From: Stappia taiwanensis
Lineage (GTDB): Bacteria > Pseudomonadota > Alphaproteobacteria > Rhizobiales > Stappiaceae
NCBI RefSeq assembly: GCF_014635285.1
Contig: NZ_BMCR01000002.1
Span: forward strand, 558,001 to 622,000
Reading direction: 5' to 3'
DNA length: 64,000 bases
In this document: positions 54,280 to 63,873 of the stretch, piece by piece
How the letters are laid out: the number at the start of each line of letters is the position of its first letter
Position numbering within the stretch: position 1 is the first letter of the stretch
The notes under the pieces: model-generated
Seen by the model: only the letters and a program-made list of their open reading frames with translations
What the model was told of the DNA's origin: nothing
Database searches by the model: none
Program-made: the position numbers and the translations under genes

Positions 54280-54507
54280 ACCCTGTCATGACAATGAGTC
54301 GATCCGGTTCGACACCAGTGTCGCACGAACCAGGACCGCCGAGCAGGAATTTCGCTGGCAGCCGCACGACATGCGCGGGCACCAGGTCCTAACGGCTTAA
54401 GGTTCGATGCCAAGGCTGTCAAACCGGGCGAGCGCACAGCGCCCTTCCGCTGGCGGACGCATGTCCGGGCCGGCGGGCAAGGCAGCAGGAAGAAGGACAG
54501 GCCGACC

Positions 54508-55518
54508 ATGAGCTCGCTCACACCCCCTCAGGCTGATCCGAACGAGGTGCTGCGCGAAACCGAAGCCGCCGTTGAGAAAATCGCCGCGGCGCGCGATGAG
54601 ATCGCCCGGGTCATCTTCGGGCAGGAAAGCGTGGTGGAGCGCGCGTTGATCACGCTCCTCTCCGGCGGGCATGGGCTCCTCGTTGGCGTTCCCGGCCTCG
54701 CCAAGACCAAGCTGGTGGAAACCCTCGGTACCGTGCTCGGCCTTGATGCCCGGCGCATCCAGTTCACCCCGGACCTGATGCCCTCGGACATTCTCGGCGC
54801 CGAGGTGATGGACCAGGCGCCCGATGGCAGCCGCTCCTTCCGCTTCATTCAGGGGCCGGTGTTCTCGCAAGTCCTGATGGCCGACGAGATCAACCGCGCC
54901 AGCCCGCGCACCCAATCGGCCCTCTTGCAGGCGATGCAGGAATATCACGTCACCATCGCCGGCCACCGCCACGACCTGCCGCGCCCCTTCCATGTGCTCG
55001 CCACCCAGAACCCGCTGGAGCAGGAAGGCACCTACCCCCTGCCCGAAGCCCAGCTCGACCGCTTCCTGATGCAGATCGACGTTCACTATCCCGACCGCGA
55101 GGCGGAACGGCGCATCCTGCTGGAGACCACCGGCGCGGAGGAGACCGCGGCCCGCACCATCATGAGCGCCGAGGATCTGACCGCCAGTCAGCAGCTTGTC
55201 CGCCGCATGCCGGTGGGCGAAAGCGTGGTCGAGGCGATCCTGCATCTGGTGCGCTCCGCCCGTCCGGGCGAGGGCGAGACCGATGACGAGCTTTCCAGCC
55301 TGATCGCCTGGGGGCCGGGACCGCGCGCCAGCCAGGCGTTGATGTTGACGGTGCGCGCCCGTGCGCTGGTCGATGGCCGGCTGGCGCCCTCGGTCGACGA
55401 TGTACTCGCGCTCGCCGAGCCGGTGCTGCAACATCGCATGGCGCTGACCTTCGCCGCCCGCGCCGACGGGCACACCATTCGCGGGCTGATCGGCAAGGTC
55501 AAGGCGCGGATCGGATAG
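54508..55518 (+). CDS. MoxR family AAA+ ATPase
   Basis: A 336-residue AAA+ chaperone of the MoxR branch. Walker A GVPGLAKTKLVETLG, RIQFTPDLMPSDILGAEV, sensor/Walker B MADEINRASPRTQSALLQAMQE, arginine finger region NPLEQEGTYPLPEAQLDRFL, and the MoxR-type helical lid. MoxR proteins help insert metals or mature enzymes with von Willebrand partners. It is the first of a four-gene cluster and is followed at 9 bp by DUF58. Confidence 0.93.
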   Translation: MSSLTPPQADPNEVLRETEAAVEKIAAARDEIARVIFGQESVVERALITLLSGGHGLLVGVPGLAKTKLVETLGTVLGLDARRIQFTPDLMPSDILGAEVMDQAPDGSRSFRFIQGPVFSQVLMADEINRASPRTQSALLQAMQEYHVTIAGHRHDLPRPFHVLATQNPLEQEGTYPLPEAQLDRFLMQIDVHYPDREAERRILLETTGAEETAARTIMSAEDLTASQQLVRRMPVGESVVEAILHLVRSARPGEGETDDELSSLIAWGPGPRASQALMLTVRARALVDGRLAPSVDDVLALAEPVLQHRMALTFAARADGHTIRGLIGKVKARIG

Positions 55519-55527
55519 GGGCCGGCA

Positions 55528-56478
55528 ATGGCAAAGCTTGCTGGAACCGGAGCAAAACGCGGCTGGACGGGCACAGAGGAAACGGCGACGGACTGGCCGC
55601 GCGCCATTGCCTCCGCCCGGACCCTCGCCGACGCCCTGCCCGACCTCTTGGTCGAGGCCAATCAGGTCGCCAACACCATCAATGCCGGCTGGCATGGCCG
55701 CCGCCGTGCCGGCTCGGGCGAAAACTTCTGGCAGTTCCGCCCGTTCCTGGCCGGTGAGCCGATCAAGCGGATCGACTGGCGCCGCTCCGCCCGAGACGAC
55801 CATCTTTATGTGCGCGAGCGCGAGTGGGAAGCCGCGCACACGGTCTGGCTCTGGGCGGACCTCTCGCCCTCCATGCTCTATCGCTCACCGCTTGCGCCGG
55901 TTCCCAAGCGCGACCGGGCGCTGGTGCTTCTGCTGGCGCTGGCCGATCTTCTTGGGGAAACCGGCGAGCGGGTCGGGCTTCCCGGCGTGCGCAAGCCGGT
56001 CGCCGACCGGCATGCGGCGGAAAAGATCGCCGCCTCGCTGACCCATGCCAATGTGCCCCTTGCCCTGCCGGACAGTCATGACATCCGCCGCTTCTGTGAC
56101 GTGGTGCTGATCGGCGATCTGCTCGACCCGATCGAGGACACCCTTGCCTGGATGCGCAGTGTCGCCGCCACCGGCGCCCGCGCCCATCTGGTCATGGTGC
56201 TGGATCCGGCGGAGGAGACCTTTCCCTTCACCGGACGCACCGAGTTCCTTGACCCTGAAAGCGGCTTCCGGCTGACCAGCGGCAAGGCGGAGGAGTGGAA
56301 ACGGGCCTATACCCTGCGGCTTGATGCGCACCGGGAGGCGATCCGCGACCAGGCGCGCAAGGCGGGCTGGACCTTCATCCTGCATCACACCGACCGTCCG
56401 GCGTCCGAGCCGCTTCTGGTGCTGCACAGCCGGCTCAGCGGCCGGATGGAGCGGGAAACCGGCGGAGCTGTCCGGTGA
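55528..56478 (+). CDS. DUF58 (von Willebrand A-like) protein
   Basis: A 316-residue protein with the DUF58 signature RIDWRRSARDDHLYVRERE (about 85-110) in a vWA-like fold. The MIDAS site is not intact, which is usual for DUF58. The family works with MoxR ATPases, as in the coxD/coxE and yeaC-type systems. It starts at ATG 55528, 9 bp after moxR, and overlaps the DUF4159 gene by 4 bp (GTGA). Confidence 0.9.
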   Translation: MAKLAGTGAKRGWTGTEETATDWPRAIASARTLADALPDLLVEANQVANTINAGWHGRRRAGSGENFWQFRPFLAGEPIKRIDWRRSARDDHLYVREREWEAAHTVWLWADLSPSMLYRSPLAPVPKRDRALVLLLALADLLGETGERVGLPGVRKPVADRHAAEKIAASLTHANVPLALPDSHDIRRFCDVVLIGDLLDPIEDTLAWMRSVAATGARAHLVMVLDPAEETFPFTGRTEFLDPESGFRLTSGKAEEWKRAYTLRLDAHREAIRDQARKAGWTFILHHTDRPASEPLLVLHSRLSGRMERETGGAVR

Positions 56479-59321
56479 GCGGCCTCTTGCCCCTGGGCTT
56501 CACCGCCCCGTTCATGCTCGCCGCGCTGCTGGCGCTTCCGGTGATCTGGTGGCTGCTGCGGCTGATCCCGCCGCGCCCCAAGCAGGTCGCCTTTCCGCCG
56601 GTCCGGCTTCTGGCCGATATCGACCGGCATGAGGAGACCCCGGACAAGAGCCCCTGGTGGCTGACCCTGTTGCGGCTGCTCCTGGCGGCAAGCCTGATCG
56701 TGGCACTTGCCGGGCCGGTCTGGCGACCGGTCAGTGCACCGCCCGCCGGCGATGGTCCGCTCTGGGTCCTCTTCGACAATGGCTGGGCCTCGGCGCGAAG
56801 CTGGGACGTGCGCCGCGCCGCCGCCGAACGCCTGCTGCGGGATGCGGAGACCAATGGCCGGCCGGTGCTTCTTGCCGCCACCGCCGAAGGGGCCGACCAG
56901 CCCTTACAGCCTGACACCGCCTCGGTCGCGCTCGACCGCCTGCGCGCGCTGGAGCCACGCTCCTGGCCGACCGCGCGCGGTGCCCTCACCCTGTCCTTAC
57001 GCAAGGCGGCGGCCGAGCTCCCGCCCGCCGCCGTCGTCTGGCTGTCGGACGGTATCGGCGGCGAGGGCAGCGCCCGGTTCGTCGCCGATCTTGGCGCCAT
57101 TGCCGGCACGGCGGAACTGACCGTGCTGACCGGTCTCGCCCCGCCGGCGGCCCTTTTCGCCGCCCGCAACGATGTCGATGCCCTGACGGCGCAAGTCGCG
57201 AAGGCCGCCGGCGACAGCACTCCGATCACGGTCCGCGCCCTCGACAGCAAAGGGCTGGTGCTTGGCGAAACCACGCTGTCTGCCCCCGCCGCAAACGCCC
57301 CATCAGCAGAGCAGACCGTGCGCTTCGACCTGCCGGTCGAGCTGCGCAACGACGTCGCCCGGCTGGAAATCACCGGCGAGACCAGCGCCGCCGGGGTGCA
57401 GCTCCTCGATGACCGCTGGCAGCGGCGCACGGTCGGTCTCGTGTCCGGCACGGCGGCCGGCGCGGCGCAGCCCCTGCTCTCCCCGCTCTATTATCTCGAC
57501 CGCGCGCTGCAGCCCTTTTCCGAAATCCGCCGCCCCCGCCAGACCGACCTGGCCGACGCCCTGCCCGAGCTGACCGACCAGGGCCTGTCGGTGTTGTTGC
57601 TCGCCGATGTGGGCCGCATCCCCGATCAGGCGCTGCCATCCGTCACCCGCTGGATCGAACAGGGCGGCATTCTGGTGCGCTTCGCCGGACCGCGTCTGGC
57701 CGGCGGCGCCGACCCGCTGGTGCCGGTGCGCCTGCGCGCCGGCGACCGCTCGCTCGGTGGCAGCCTGTCCTGGCAGGAGCCGCAGGCCCTCGCCCCCTTC
57801 CCCGAAGGTTCGCCCTTCTTCGCCATGCCGGTTCCCACCGATGTCAGCGTGGCCCGGCAGGTGCTGGCCGAACCGGGGCCGGATCTGGGCGAGCGCACCT
57901 GGGCGCTTCTGGCCGACGGCACCCCACTGGTGACCGCCGCACCGCTCGGGCGCGGCAGCATCGTCCTCTTCCATGTGACCGCCGACACCGCCTGGTCCAA
58001 CCTGCCCCTGTCCGGCACCTTCGTGGAGATGCTGCGCCGGGTGGTGCGGCTGTCGGCGGCGGCCACCGCCACCGACACCGCAGCCAAGGGCACCGGAACG
58101 ACCTCTGCCAATGGCGCCCGGGAGGGCGGATTGCTGCCGCCCTTGCGCGTTCTCGATGGCTTTGGCCGGTTCGGCGCGCCGGATGCGGCCGCCCTGCCGC
58201 TTGAACCGCGTGGCACCGTCACCGCCAGCCGGCGCCACCCGCCGGGCATCTACGGCGCCACAGACGCGTTCCGGGCGGTCAACCTGTTCAGCGACACCGC
58301 CGAGGTCCCGCCGCTCGATCTTGCCGCGCTCGGTACGCGCGCGCGGATCGAAAGCTATCCCACCAGCGGGCCGCGGGACCTGCGCGCGCCACTGTTCCTG
58401 CTGGCGCTGCTGCTGCTGTTTGCCGATGCCATCGCCATGATGGTCTTGCGCGGCGATACCGGTCAGGCCCGCCGGCGTCTCTCAAGCGGCCTTGGCCTTG
58501 TGCTCCTGCTGGGCCTGGCCCTTGCCCCGGCTATGCCGCGCCCGGCATTGGCGCAGGAGACATCCAGCGATCTCTTTGCCCTCGACGCCACCCTGGAAAC
58601 GCGCCTTGCCTATGTGGTCACCGGCATCGCAAGCCGGGACGAGGCCAGCCGGCGCGGCCTCTTCGGCCTGACCCGCTATCTGGCGACCCGCACCGCGCTG
58701 GAGCCCGAACCGCCCATCGGCATCGACATCGCCCGCGACGAGCTGGCGTTCTTCCCGCTGCTTTACTGGCCGGTCTCGGCGGAGATGGCCCTTCCCTCCC
58801 CCGAGGCGATGGCCCGGATCGACACCTATATGCGCAACGGCGGCACGATCCTGTTCGACACCGCCGACCAGCTTTCCGCCGGCCTGACCGGCGGCGGAGC
58901 CTCACTGGCGGGGCTGCAACTGCGCGCGCTGCTCGACGGTCTCGACATTCCGCCGCTCGAACCTGTCCCGCCCGACCATGTGCTGACCAAGGCGTTCTAC
59001 CTGCTCGACGCCTTCCCCGGACGCTATGCCGGCGGCCCGCTCTGGGTGGAGGCAATGGAAACATCCGCCGAGGGCCCCGCCGGCCGGCCGGTGCGTGGCG
59101 GTGATGGCGTCTCACCGGTGCTGATCACCGGCAATGATTTCGCCGCCGCCTGGGCAATCGACGAGGCCGGCAGCTATCTCTTTCCCACCGTGCCGCAGAA
59201 CCCGCGCCAGCGGGAGTTTGCCTATCGCGCCGGGGTCAACATCATCATGTATGCCATGACCGGCAACTACAAGGCGGACCAGGTGCACATCCCGGCCCTG
59301 CTGGAACGGCTCGGCCAGTAG
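56475..59321 (+). CDS. BatA-N/DUF4159 large membrane protein
   Basis: A 948-residue protein. The N-terminus has the aerotolerance BatA domain (two helices, about 5-30 and 56-80; PRPKQVAFPPVRLLADI). A long vWA-like ectodomain follows, then another helix (about 638-658) and a second hydrophobic segment (about 672-692, LGLVLLLGLALAPAMPRPALA), then a C-terminal DUF4159 domain (about 695-940, RLAYVVTGIASRDEASRRGLFGLTRYLATR…). DUF4159 resembles glutamine amidotransferase folds. Role unknown; part of the MoxR cluster. GTG start overlapping DUF58 by 4 bp. Confidence 0.86.
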   Translation: MSGLLPLGFTAPFMLAALLALPVIWWLLRLIPPRPKQVAFPPVRLLADIDRHEETPDKSPWWLTLLRLLLAASLIVALAGPVWRPVSAPPAGDGPLWVLFDNGWASARSWDVRRAAAERLLRDAETNGRPVLLAATAEGADQPLQPDTASVALDRLRALEPRSWPTARGALTLSLRKAAAELPPAAVVWLSDGIGGEGSARFVADLGAIAGTAELTVLTGLAPPAALFAARNDVDALTAQVAKAAGDSTPITVRALDSKGLVLGETTLSAPAANAPSAEQTVRFDLPVELRNDVARLEITGETSAAGVQLLDDRWQRRTVGLVSGTAAGAAQPLLSPLYYLDRALQPFSEIRRPRQTDLADALPELTDQGLSVLLLADVGRIPDQALPSVTRWIEQGGILVRFAGPRLAGGADPLVPVRLRAGDRSLGGSLSWQEPQALAPFPEGSPFFAMPVPTDVSVARQVLAEPGPDLGERTWALLADGTPLVTAAPLGRGSIVLFHVTADTAWSNLPLSGTFVEMLRRVVRLSAAATATDTAAKGTGTTSANGAREGGLLPPLRVLDGFGRFGAPDAAALPLEPRGTVTASRRHPPGIYGATDAFRAVNLFSDTAEVPPLDLAALGTRARIESYPTSGPRDLRAPLFLLALLLLFADAIAMMVLRGDTGQARRRLSSGLGLVLLLGLALAPAMPRPALAQETSSDLFALDATLETRLAYVVTGIASRDEASRRGLFGLTRYLATRTALEPEPPIGIDIARDELAFFPLLYWPVSAEMALPSPEAMARIDTYMRNGGTILFDTADQLSAGLTGGGASLAGLQLRALLDGLDIPPLEPVPPDHVLTKAFYLLDAFPGRYAGGPLWVEAMETSAEGPAGRPVRGGDGVSPVLITGNDFAAAWAIDEAGSYLFPTVPQNPRQREFAYRAGVNIIMYAMTGNYKADQVHIPALLERLGQ

Positions 59322-59331
59322 GAGGCATGCG

Positions 59332-61425
59332 GTGATCTGGTCTCTCTCCTTCGATCCGCTGGTTCCGCTCTGGCTCCTCGCCGGCGCCGGCGGCATTGCG
59401 CTGCTGCTGGCCATTGCCGCCCTCGTCTTGCGCCTGCCGGCCTGGCCGCTGCGCTGGCTGGCGATGGCCCTTCTTGTCCTCGCCCTCGCCGGCCCCGCCA
59501 TTGAACGGGAAGACCGCGAGCTGTTGGAAAGCGTTGTCGCCATCGTCGTCGATGAAAGCCAGAGCCAGCGGCTCGCGGGCCGGGCCGACACCACGGTGGC
59601 GGCGCTGGCGGCGTTGGAACAGCGCTTCGAGGCCCTGCCCGGCTATGAACTGCGGGTGGTGCGCGCCGGACGCGGCACCGCCGCATCCACCGAAGGAACG
59701 GCGCTGTTTTCCACCCTGGCCTCCAGCCTTGCCGATGTGCCGCCAGAGCGGATCGGCGGCGCCGTTCTCCTGACCGACGGTCAGGTGCATGACATCCCCG
59801 GCAAGGCCTCGGACCTCGGCTTCACCGCGCCGGTGCATGCGCTGGTAACGGGCACGGCGGATGAGATCGACCGCCGGCTGGCCATCGCCCGGGCGCCCAG
59901 GTTCGGTCTGGTCAATTCGCAGCAGGTGGTCACGCTGCAACTGCAGGATCAGGGCCCCGCCGCCCCCTCCGGCCGGGTGCCGCTCACCGTACGCCGGGAT
60001 GGAGAAATCGTCACCCGGCTGCAGATCACCCCGGGCGGCACCATCGACATTCCGGTCGAGATCGCCCATGGCGGCGACAACATCTTCGAGTTCTCCGCCG
60101 AGCCGCTGCCCGGCGAGTTGACCCGGCTGAACAATCAGGTGGTGGTCACCATCGAGGGGATCCGCGAGAACCTGCGCGTGCTGCTGGTGTCCGGCAGCCC
60201 CCACGCGGGCGAGCGCACCTGGCGCAACCTTCTGAAATCGGATGCCTCCGTCGATCTGGTGCATTTCACGATCCTGCGGCCACCGACCAAGCAGGACGGC
60301 ACGCCGACCAACGAGCTGTCGCTGATCTCCTTCCCCACCCGGGAGCTGTTCTCGGTGAAGATCGACGAGTTCGACCTGATCATCTTCGACCGCTACGAAC
60401 TGCGCAGCGTGCTGCCACTGCTCTATTTCGACAACATCACCCGCTTCGTGCGCGGCGGTGGCGCGGTGCTGGTCGCGGTCGGTCCCGACTATGCCTATGA
60501 CAGGAGCATCTACCGCACGCCGCTGTCGCCGGTGCTGCCGGCCGTGCCCACCGGCGTCGTCCATGAGGAACCGTTCCGGGCGGCGATTTCCGAAACCGGC
60601 GCCCGCCACCCGGTGACCCGGGGCCTGCCCGGCGCCGCCGCCACCCCGCCGGCCTGGAGCCGCTGGTTCCGGCTGATCGACGCGGTGGTCACCACCGGCG
60701 GCGAAACCCTGATGACCGGCGGCGACGGGGACAAGCCGCTCCTGGTGCTCAGCCGCGAGGAGGAAGGCCGGGTGGCGGTGCTTCTGTCCGACCATGTCTG
60801 GCTCTGGGCGCGCGGCTATGAGGGCGGCGGGCCGCATGTGCCGCTGCTGCGGCGGCTGGCGCATTGGCTGATGAAGGAGCCCGACCTTGAAGAAGAGGCC
60901 CTGCGGCTGGAAGCGCGCGGGCCGGAGGTGATCGCCGAGCGCCAGACCATCGGCACCAGCGCGGAAGACTTCACCTTGACCCTGCCCGGCGGCGAAACCC
61001 GGCGGCTCACCCCGGTGGAGGTCTCCCCCGGGTTGTGGCGCGCGACCGCGCCGGCGCCCGATCTCGGCCTCTACACCGTGGATGACGGCACCCGCAAGGC
61101 CCTGGTGCATGTGGGACCGCCCAACCCGCGCGAGTTTGCCGATGTGCTGTCGACGACGGAAACGCTCGCCCCGCTGGCCGAGGCGACCGGCGGCGCCATC
61201 GCCCGGCTGCGCGGCGAAGGCGCATCGCCCACCGCCATCGACATGCCCCGCGTGGTGCCCCTGCGCCGGGCAAACGACTATTCCGGCGATGGCTGGATCG
61301 GCTTTCGCTCCACCGACGCCAGCATGCTGAAGGGAATCGACCGCTATCCGCTGTTCAGCGGCCTTCTCGGCCTCGCCCTGCTGCTCGGCGCGGCGGTGCT
61401 GACCTGGTACCGCGAAGGCCGTTAG
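59332..61425 (+). CDS. Membrane protein with glutamine amidotransferase-like domain (COG5426 type)
   Basis: A 697-residue protein. Two helices at the N-terminus (about 10-32 and 36-56), a vWA-like region (about 65-190, VVAIVVDESQSQRLAGR), a GATase1-like segment (about 285-430; FDLIIFDRYELRSVLPLLYFDNITRFVRGGGAVLVAVGPDYA) and a single C-terminal helix (about 675-693). The typical nucleophile Cys is not apparent, so activity is doubtful. GTG start with GGAGG 6 bases before; 10 bp after the DUF4159 gene. Last gene of the MoxR cluster. Confidence 0.82.
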   Translation: MIWSLSFDPLVPLWLLAGAGGIALLLAIAALVLRLPAWPLRWLAMALLVLALAGPAIEREDRELLESVVAIVVDESQSQRLAGRADTTVAALAALEQRFEALPGYELRVVRAGRGTAASTEGTALFSTLASSLADVPPERIGGAVLLTDGQVHDIPGKASDLGFTAPVHALVTGTADEIDRRLAIARAPRFGLVNSQQVVTLQLQDQGPAAPSGRVPLTVRRDGEIVTRLQITPGGTIDIPVEIAHGGDNIFEFSAEPLPGELTRLNNQVVVTIEGIRENLRVLLVSGSPHAGERTWRNLLKSDASVDLVHFTILRPPTKQDGTPTNELSLISFPTRELFSVKIDEFDLIIFDRYELRSVLPLLYFDNITRFVRGGGAVLVAVGPDYAYDRSIYRTPLSPVLPAVPTGVVHEEPFRAAISETGARHPVTRGLPGAAATPPAWSRWFRLIDAVVTTGGETLMTGGDGDKPLLVLSREEEGRVAVLLSDHVWLWARGYEGGGPHVPLLRRLAHWLMKEPDLEEEALRLEARGPEVIAERQTIGTSAEDFTLTLPGGETRRLTPVEVSPGLWRATAPAPDLGLYTVDDGTRKALVHVGPPNPREFADVLSTTETLAPLAEATGGAIARLRGEGASPTAIDMPRVVPLRRANDYSGDGWIGFRSTDASMLKGIDRYPLFSGLLGLALLLGAAVLTWYREGR

Positions 61426-61455
61426 GCGACACGCTCATGGAGAAGGACTGAGGTC

Positions 61456-61980
61456 TCAGCGCCCGCCGCGCACCATGCCGGAGGGCATGGCCGCGCCGCC
61501 GAGGCAGGCGACCAGCACCCGGCCCGGATCGACCGGCCCGGGGAAGATGACGGTGCCGAAGGGAACCGGAGCAAAGCCGAGCGGGCCATAATAGGGGCCA
61601 TCGCCAACGAGCAGCACATGGGTCTCGCCCCTTGCTGCGGCCGCCTCCAGCGCATGCTTGACCAGAAGCCGTCCCAGACCCCGGTTCTTGAAGGCCGGCG
61701 CCACCGTCAACGGCCCAAGAAGCTGTGCCGGCGCCCCGCCGATGGTGATCGGCGTCAGCCACACCGAACCGGCGATCTCCTCACCGCTCATACCGACGAA
61801 ACACAGCTCCGGATCCGGGGCGATGCCCTCACGCACGCGGAACGCGGTCCGCGCAAAGCGGCCCGGCCCGAAGGCCTCTTCCTGAAGGTGTTCGACAGTC
61901 GGCAGGTCCGCCGGGGTTTCAGTCCGGATAAGCCAGGAAACAGCAAGCATGGATTTGGTCTCGGGATCGGGGGAAGACAT
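61456..61980 (-). CDS. GNAT family N-acetyltransferase
   Basis: A 174-residue acetyltransferase, related to the YhbS/predicted N-acetyltransferase group. It shows LTPITIGGAPAQLLGPLTVAPAFKNRGLGRLLVKHALEAAAARGETHVLLVGDGPYYGPLGF, and the PVPFGTVIFPGPVDPGRVLVACL end. The Q/RxxGxG/A motif is NRGLGR. An ATG at 62013 is also possible. A hairpin with a T-run lies about 150 bp upstream on the same strand. Convergent with the MoxR cluster. Confidence 0.86.
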   Translation of the reverse strand: MSSPDPETKSMLAVSWLIRTETPADLPTVEHLQEEAFGPGRFARTAFRVREGIAPDPELCFVGMSGEEIAGSVWLTPITIGGAPAQLLGPLTVAPAFKNRGLGRLLVKHALEAAAARGETHVLLVGDGPYYGPLGFAPVPFGTVIFPGPVDPGRVLVACLGGAAMPSGMVRGGR

Positions 61981-62129
61981 AGGCGTCCCCGCTGATCCCG
62001 TGCCACCGGTCATCGAGTTTGGACCAGTGGGAGATCAGGAGGCACGCAAGACGAGGCGCGAGGGGGATCCTCGTCGCTGTCCTCGTCGTCGCTGCTGTCC
62101 GATCCGCGTCGTCATGCCCGTTGCCGTCC

Positions 62130-62154
62130 AAAAACCGGTATCAGCCGATACCGG
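62130..62154 (-). terminator. Hairpin with T-run in the leader of the GNAT gene
   Basis: On the minus strand CCGGTATC-ggct-GATACCGG is followed by TTTTT. It stands about 150 bp upstream of the GNAT start and downstream of no minus-strand gene that is near, so it acts either as an attenuator or as a stop for antisense transcripts from the GST side. The rest of the 61981-62367 gap (387 bp) shows no gene. Confidence 0.6.
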
Positions 62155-62367
62155 AAGATCTTCTCGGGGGCCGCTCAGGCATCCACCATCGGTCAATGCA
62201 TCGGGCCCGTTTGCGACGCTGCCGATAGCATGGAGGGGAAAGAGCGTAAAGCGACTTGTTGCACCCCGCATCGTTCACCTGACGTAAACGCACCATTCAG
62301 ACCGTTGACGCCAGAGCCGGGGAACGCCATCTGCCGTCCGAGCAAGCAAACAAGAGGATGCAAGGCG

Positions 62368-63348
62368 ATGGGACGGCTGGTGAACGGGGTCTGGAGCACG
62401 GAATGGTATGACACGGCGTCGACCGGCGGACGGTTCGTGCGCCAAGATGCCAGCTTTCGCAACTGGATCACCGCCGACGGTGCGCCCGGACCTTCGGGAA
62501 CCGGCGGGTTTCGCGCCGAGGCCGGGCGCTACCACCTGATCGTGGCGATGGCCTGCCCCTGGGCGCACCGGACGCTGATCGTTCGCGCGCTCAAAGGCTT
62601 GCAAGACATCGTCACCGTGTCGCGGGTGGAGCCCCTGATGCTGGACGATGGCTGGACCTTCGCCGACCCGGAGCCGGAAACCGGCGCCCTGACCGCCTGG
62701 CAGGTCTACGTCAAGGCCGATCCGCAGTTCACCGGCCGGGCGACCGTACCGATCCTGTGGGACCGGAAGCAGCGCACCATCGTGTCCAACGAATCGGCGG
62801 AGATCATCCGCATGTTCAACAGCGCCTTCAACGGGCTCGCCGGGGTCAACGCATCGCTCGACCTTTATCCTGAAGAGCTGCGCGGCGAGATCGACGCGCT
62901 CAACGCCCACATCTACGATCGCGTGAACAACGGGGTCTACAAGGCCGGCTTCGCCACCACCCAGGCAGCCTATGACGAGGCGGTCACCGCGCTCTTTTCC
63001 GCCCTGGACGATCTGGACCAGCGGCTCGCCACCCGCCGCTATCTGACCGGCACGCGGATCACCGAGGCCGACTGGCGCCTGTTCACCACCCTGTTGCGCT
63101 TCGACCCGGTCTATGTCGGCCATTTCAAGTGCAACATCCGCCGCATCGCCGACTATCCGAACCTCTCCGGCTATCTGCGCGAGCTGTACCAGATCCCCGG
63201 CATCGCCGAGACCTTCGACCTGGCCGCCACCAAGCTGCACTACTACGGCTCGCACGCGACCATCAATCCGACCGGCATCGTTCCGGCCGGACCGGAGATG
63301 GATCTTGCCGCACCGCATGGGCGGGACCGGCTGCTGGCAGCGGTCTGA
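62368..63348 (+). CDS. Glutathionyl-hydroquinone reductase (Xi-class GST)
   Basis: A 326-residue Xi-class GST (YqjG/ECM4/PcpF group) that removes glutathione from glutathionyl-hydroquinones. Catalytic Cys63 sits in MACPWAHRTLI; VSRVEPLMLDDGWTFA, ATVPILWDRKQRTIVSNESAEIIRMFNSAFN and VNNGVYKAGFATTQAAYDEAV follow, then RRYLTGTRITEADWRLFTTLLRFDPVYVGHFKCN and NPTGIVPAGP. ATG 62368 with AGAGGA upstream is chosen. Convergent with the NUDIX gene. Confidence 0.93.
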   Translation: MGRLVNGVWSTEWYDTASTGGRFVRQDASFRNWITADGAPGPSGTGGFRAEAGRYHLIVAMACPWAHRTLIVRALKGLQDIVTVSRVEPLMLDDGWTFADPEPETGALTAWQVYVKADPQFTGRATVPILWDRKQRTIVSNESAEIIRMFNSAFNGLAGVNASLDLYPEELRGEIDALNAHIYDRVNNGVYKAGFATTQAAYDEAVTALFSALDDLDQRLATRRYLTGTRITEADWRLFTTLLRFDPVYVGHFKCNIRRIADYPNLSGYLRELYQIPGIAETFDLAATKLHYYGSHATINPTGIVPAGPEMDLAAPHGRDRLLAAV

Positions 63349-63363
63349 CGCCTACGCCCACGC

Positions 63364-63873
63364 TCACCACACCTCGGACACCGGCACCGTGCCGGCGAGT
63401 TCCGCCAGCCGGCGGCGGGTGGCCGGGGTCGTGCCGTCGGGCAGATCACAGAGCGGAAAGAACCCCGCCTCGCGGATTTCCGCATTGGGCGCCAGCGCCC
63501 CTTCCGGCACGGTGAAGCGCGACACCCGGTAAAGCGCCACATGGTCGCGCGGGTGGCCTTGCGCATTGTGATAGATCGCGAACAACACCGGCGCGGCCTC
63601 GCACAAAACGCCGGTTTCCTCCGCCAGCTCCCGGCAGGCGGCGGCCGCCAGCGTTTCGCCCGGATCGACCCCGCCGCCCGGCAGGTACCAGCCGGGAAGG
63701 TAGCTGTGCCGCACCAGAAGCACCGAACCGCTGCCGTCGCCATCGCCGCCGCCTGCATCGATGACGGCGACCCGGGCGCCAAGCGTCATCGCCCGGCGCC
63801 ATCTGGCCCCGCTGAGAACAACCGAACGCACCAGCCGCGTAACCAGCGATGGAGACCTGCTCATCCTGTCCAT
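63364..63873 (-). CDS. NUDIX hydrolase
   Basis: A 169-residue protein with LVRHSYLPGWYLPGGGVDPGETLAAAACRELAEETGVLCE, the full NUDIX box (G-x5-E-x7-REL-EETGV), and a membrane-prone N-terminus (SLVTRLVRSVVLSGARWRRAMTLG). Substrates could be NDP-sugars or other nucleoside diphosphate compounds. The start is 63873 or 63864; no clear ribosome site separates them. From 63874 to the window end (127 bp) I see nothing. Confidence 0.87.
   Translation of the reverse strand: MDRMSRSPSLVTRLVRSVVLSGARWRRAMTLGARVAVIDAGGGDGDGSGSVLLVRHSYLPGWYLPGGGVDPGETLAAAACRELAEETGVLCEAAPVLFAIYHNAQGHPRDHVALYRVSRFTVPEGALAPNAEIREAGFFPLCDLPDGTTPATRRRLAELAGTVPVSEVW

Noticed and set aside
59245-61110. Minus-strand open frame of 621 codons opposite the amidotransferase-like gene
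   Set aside because: No domain resemblance, composition is Gly/Gln/His/Arg-rich as in shadow frames, and the plus-strand gene is well supported.
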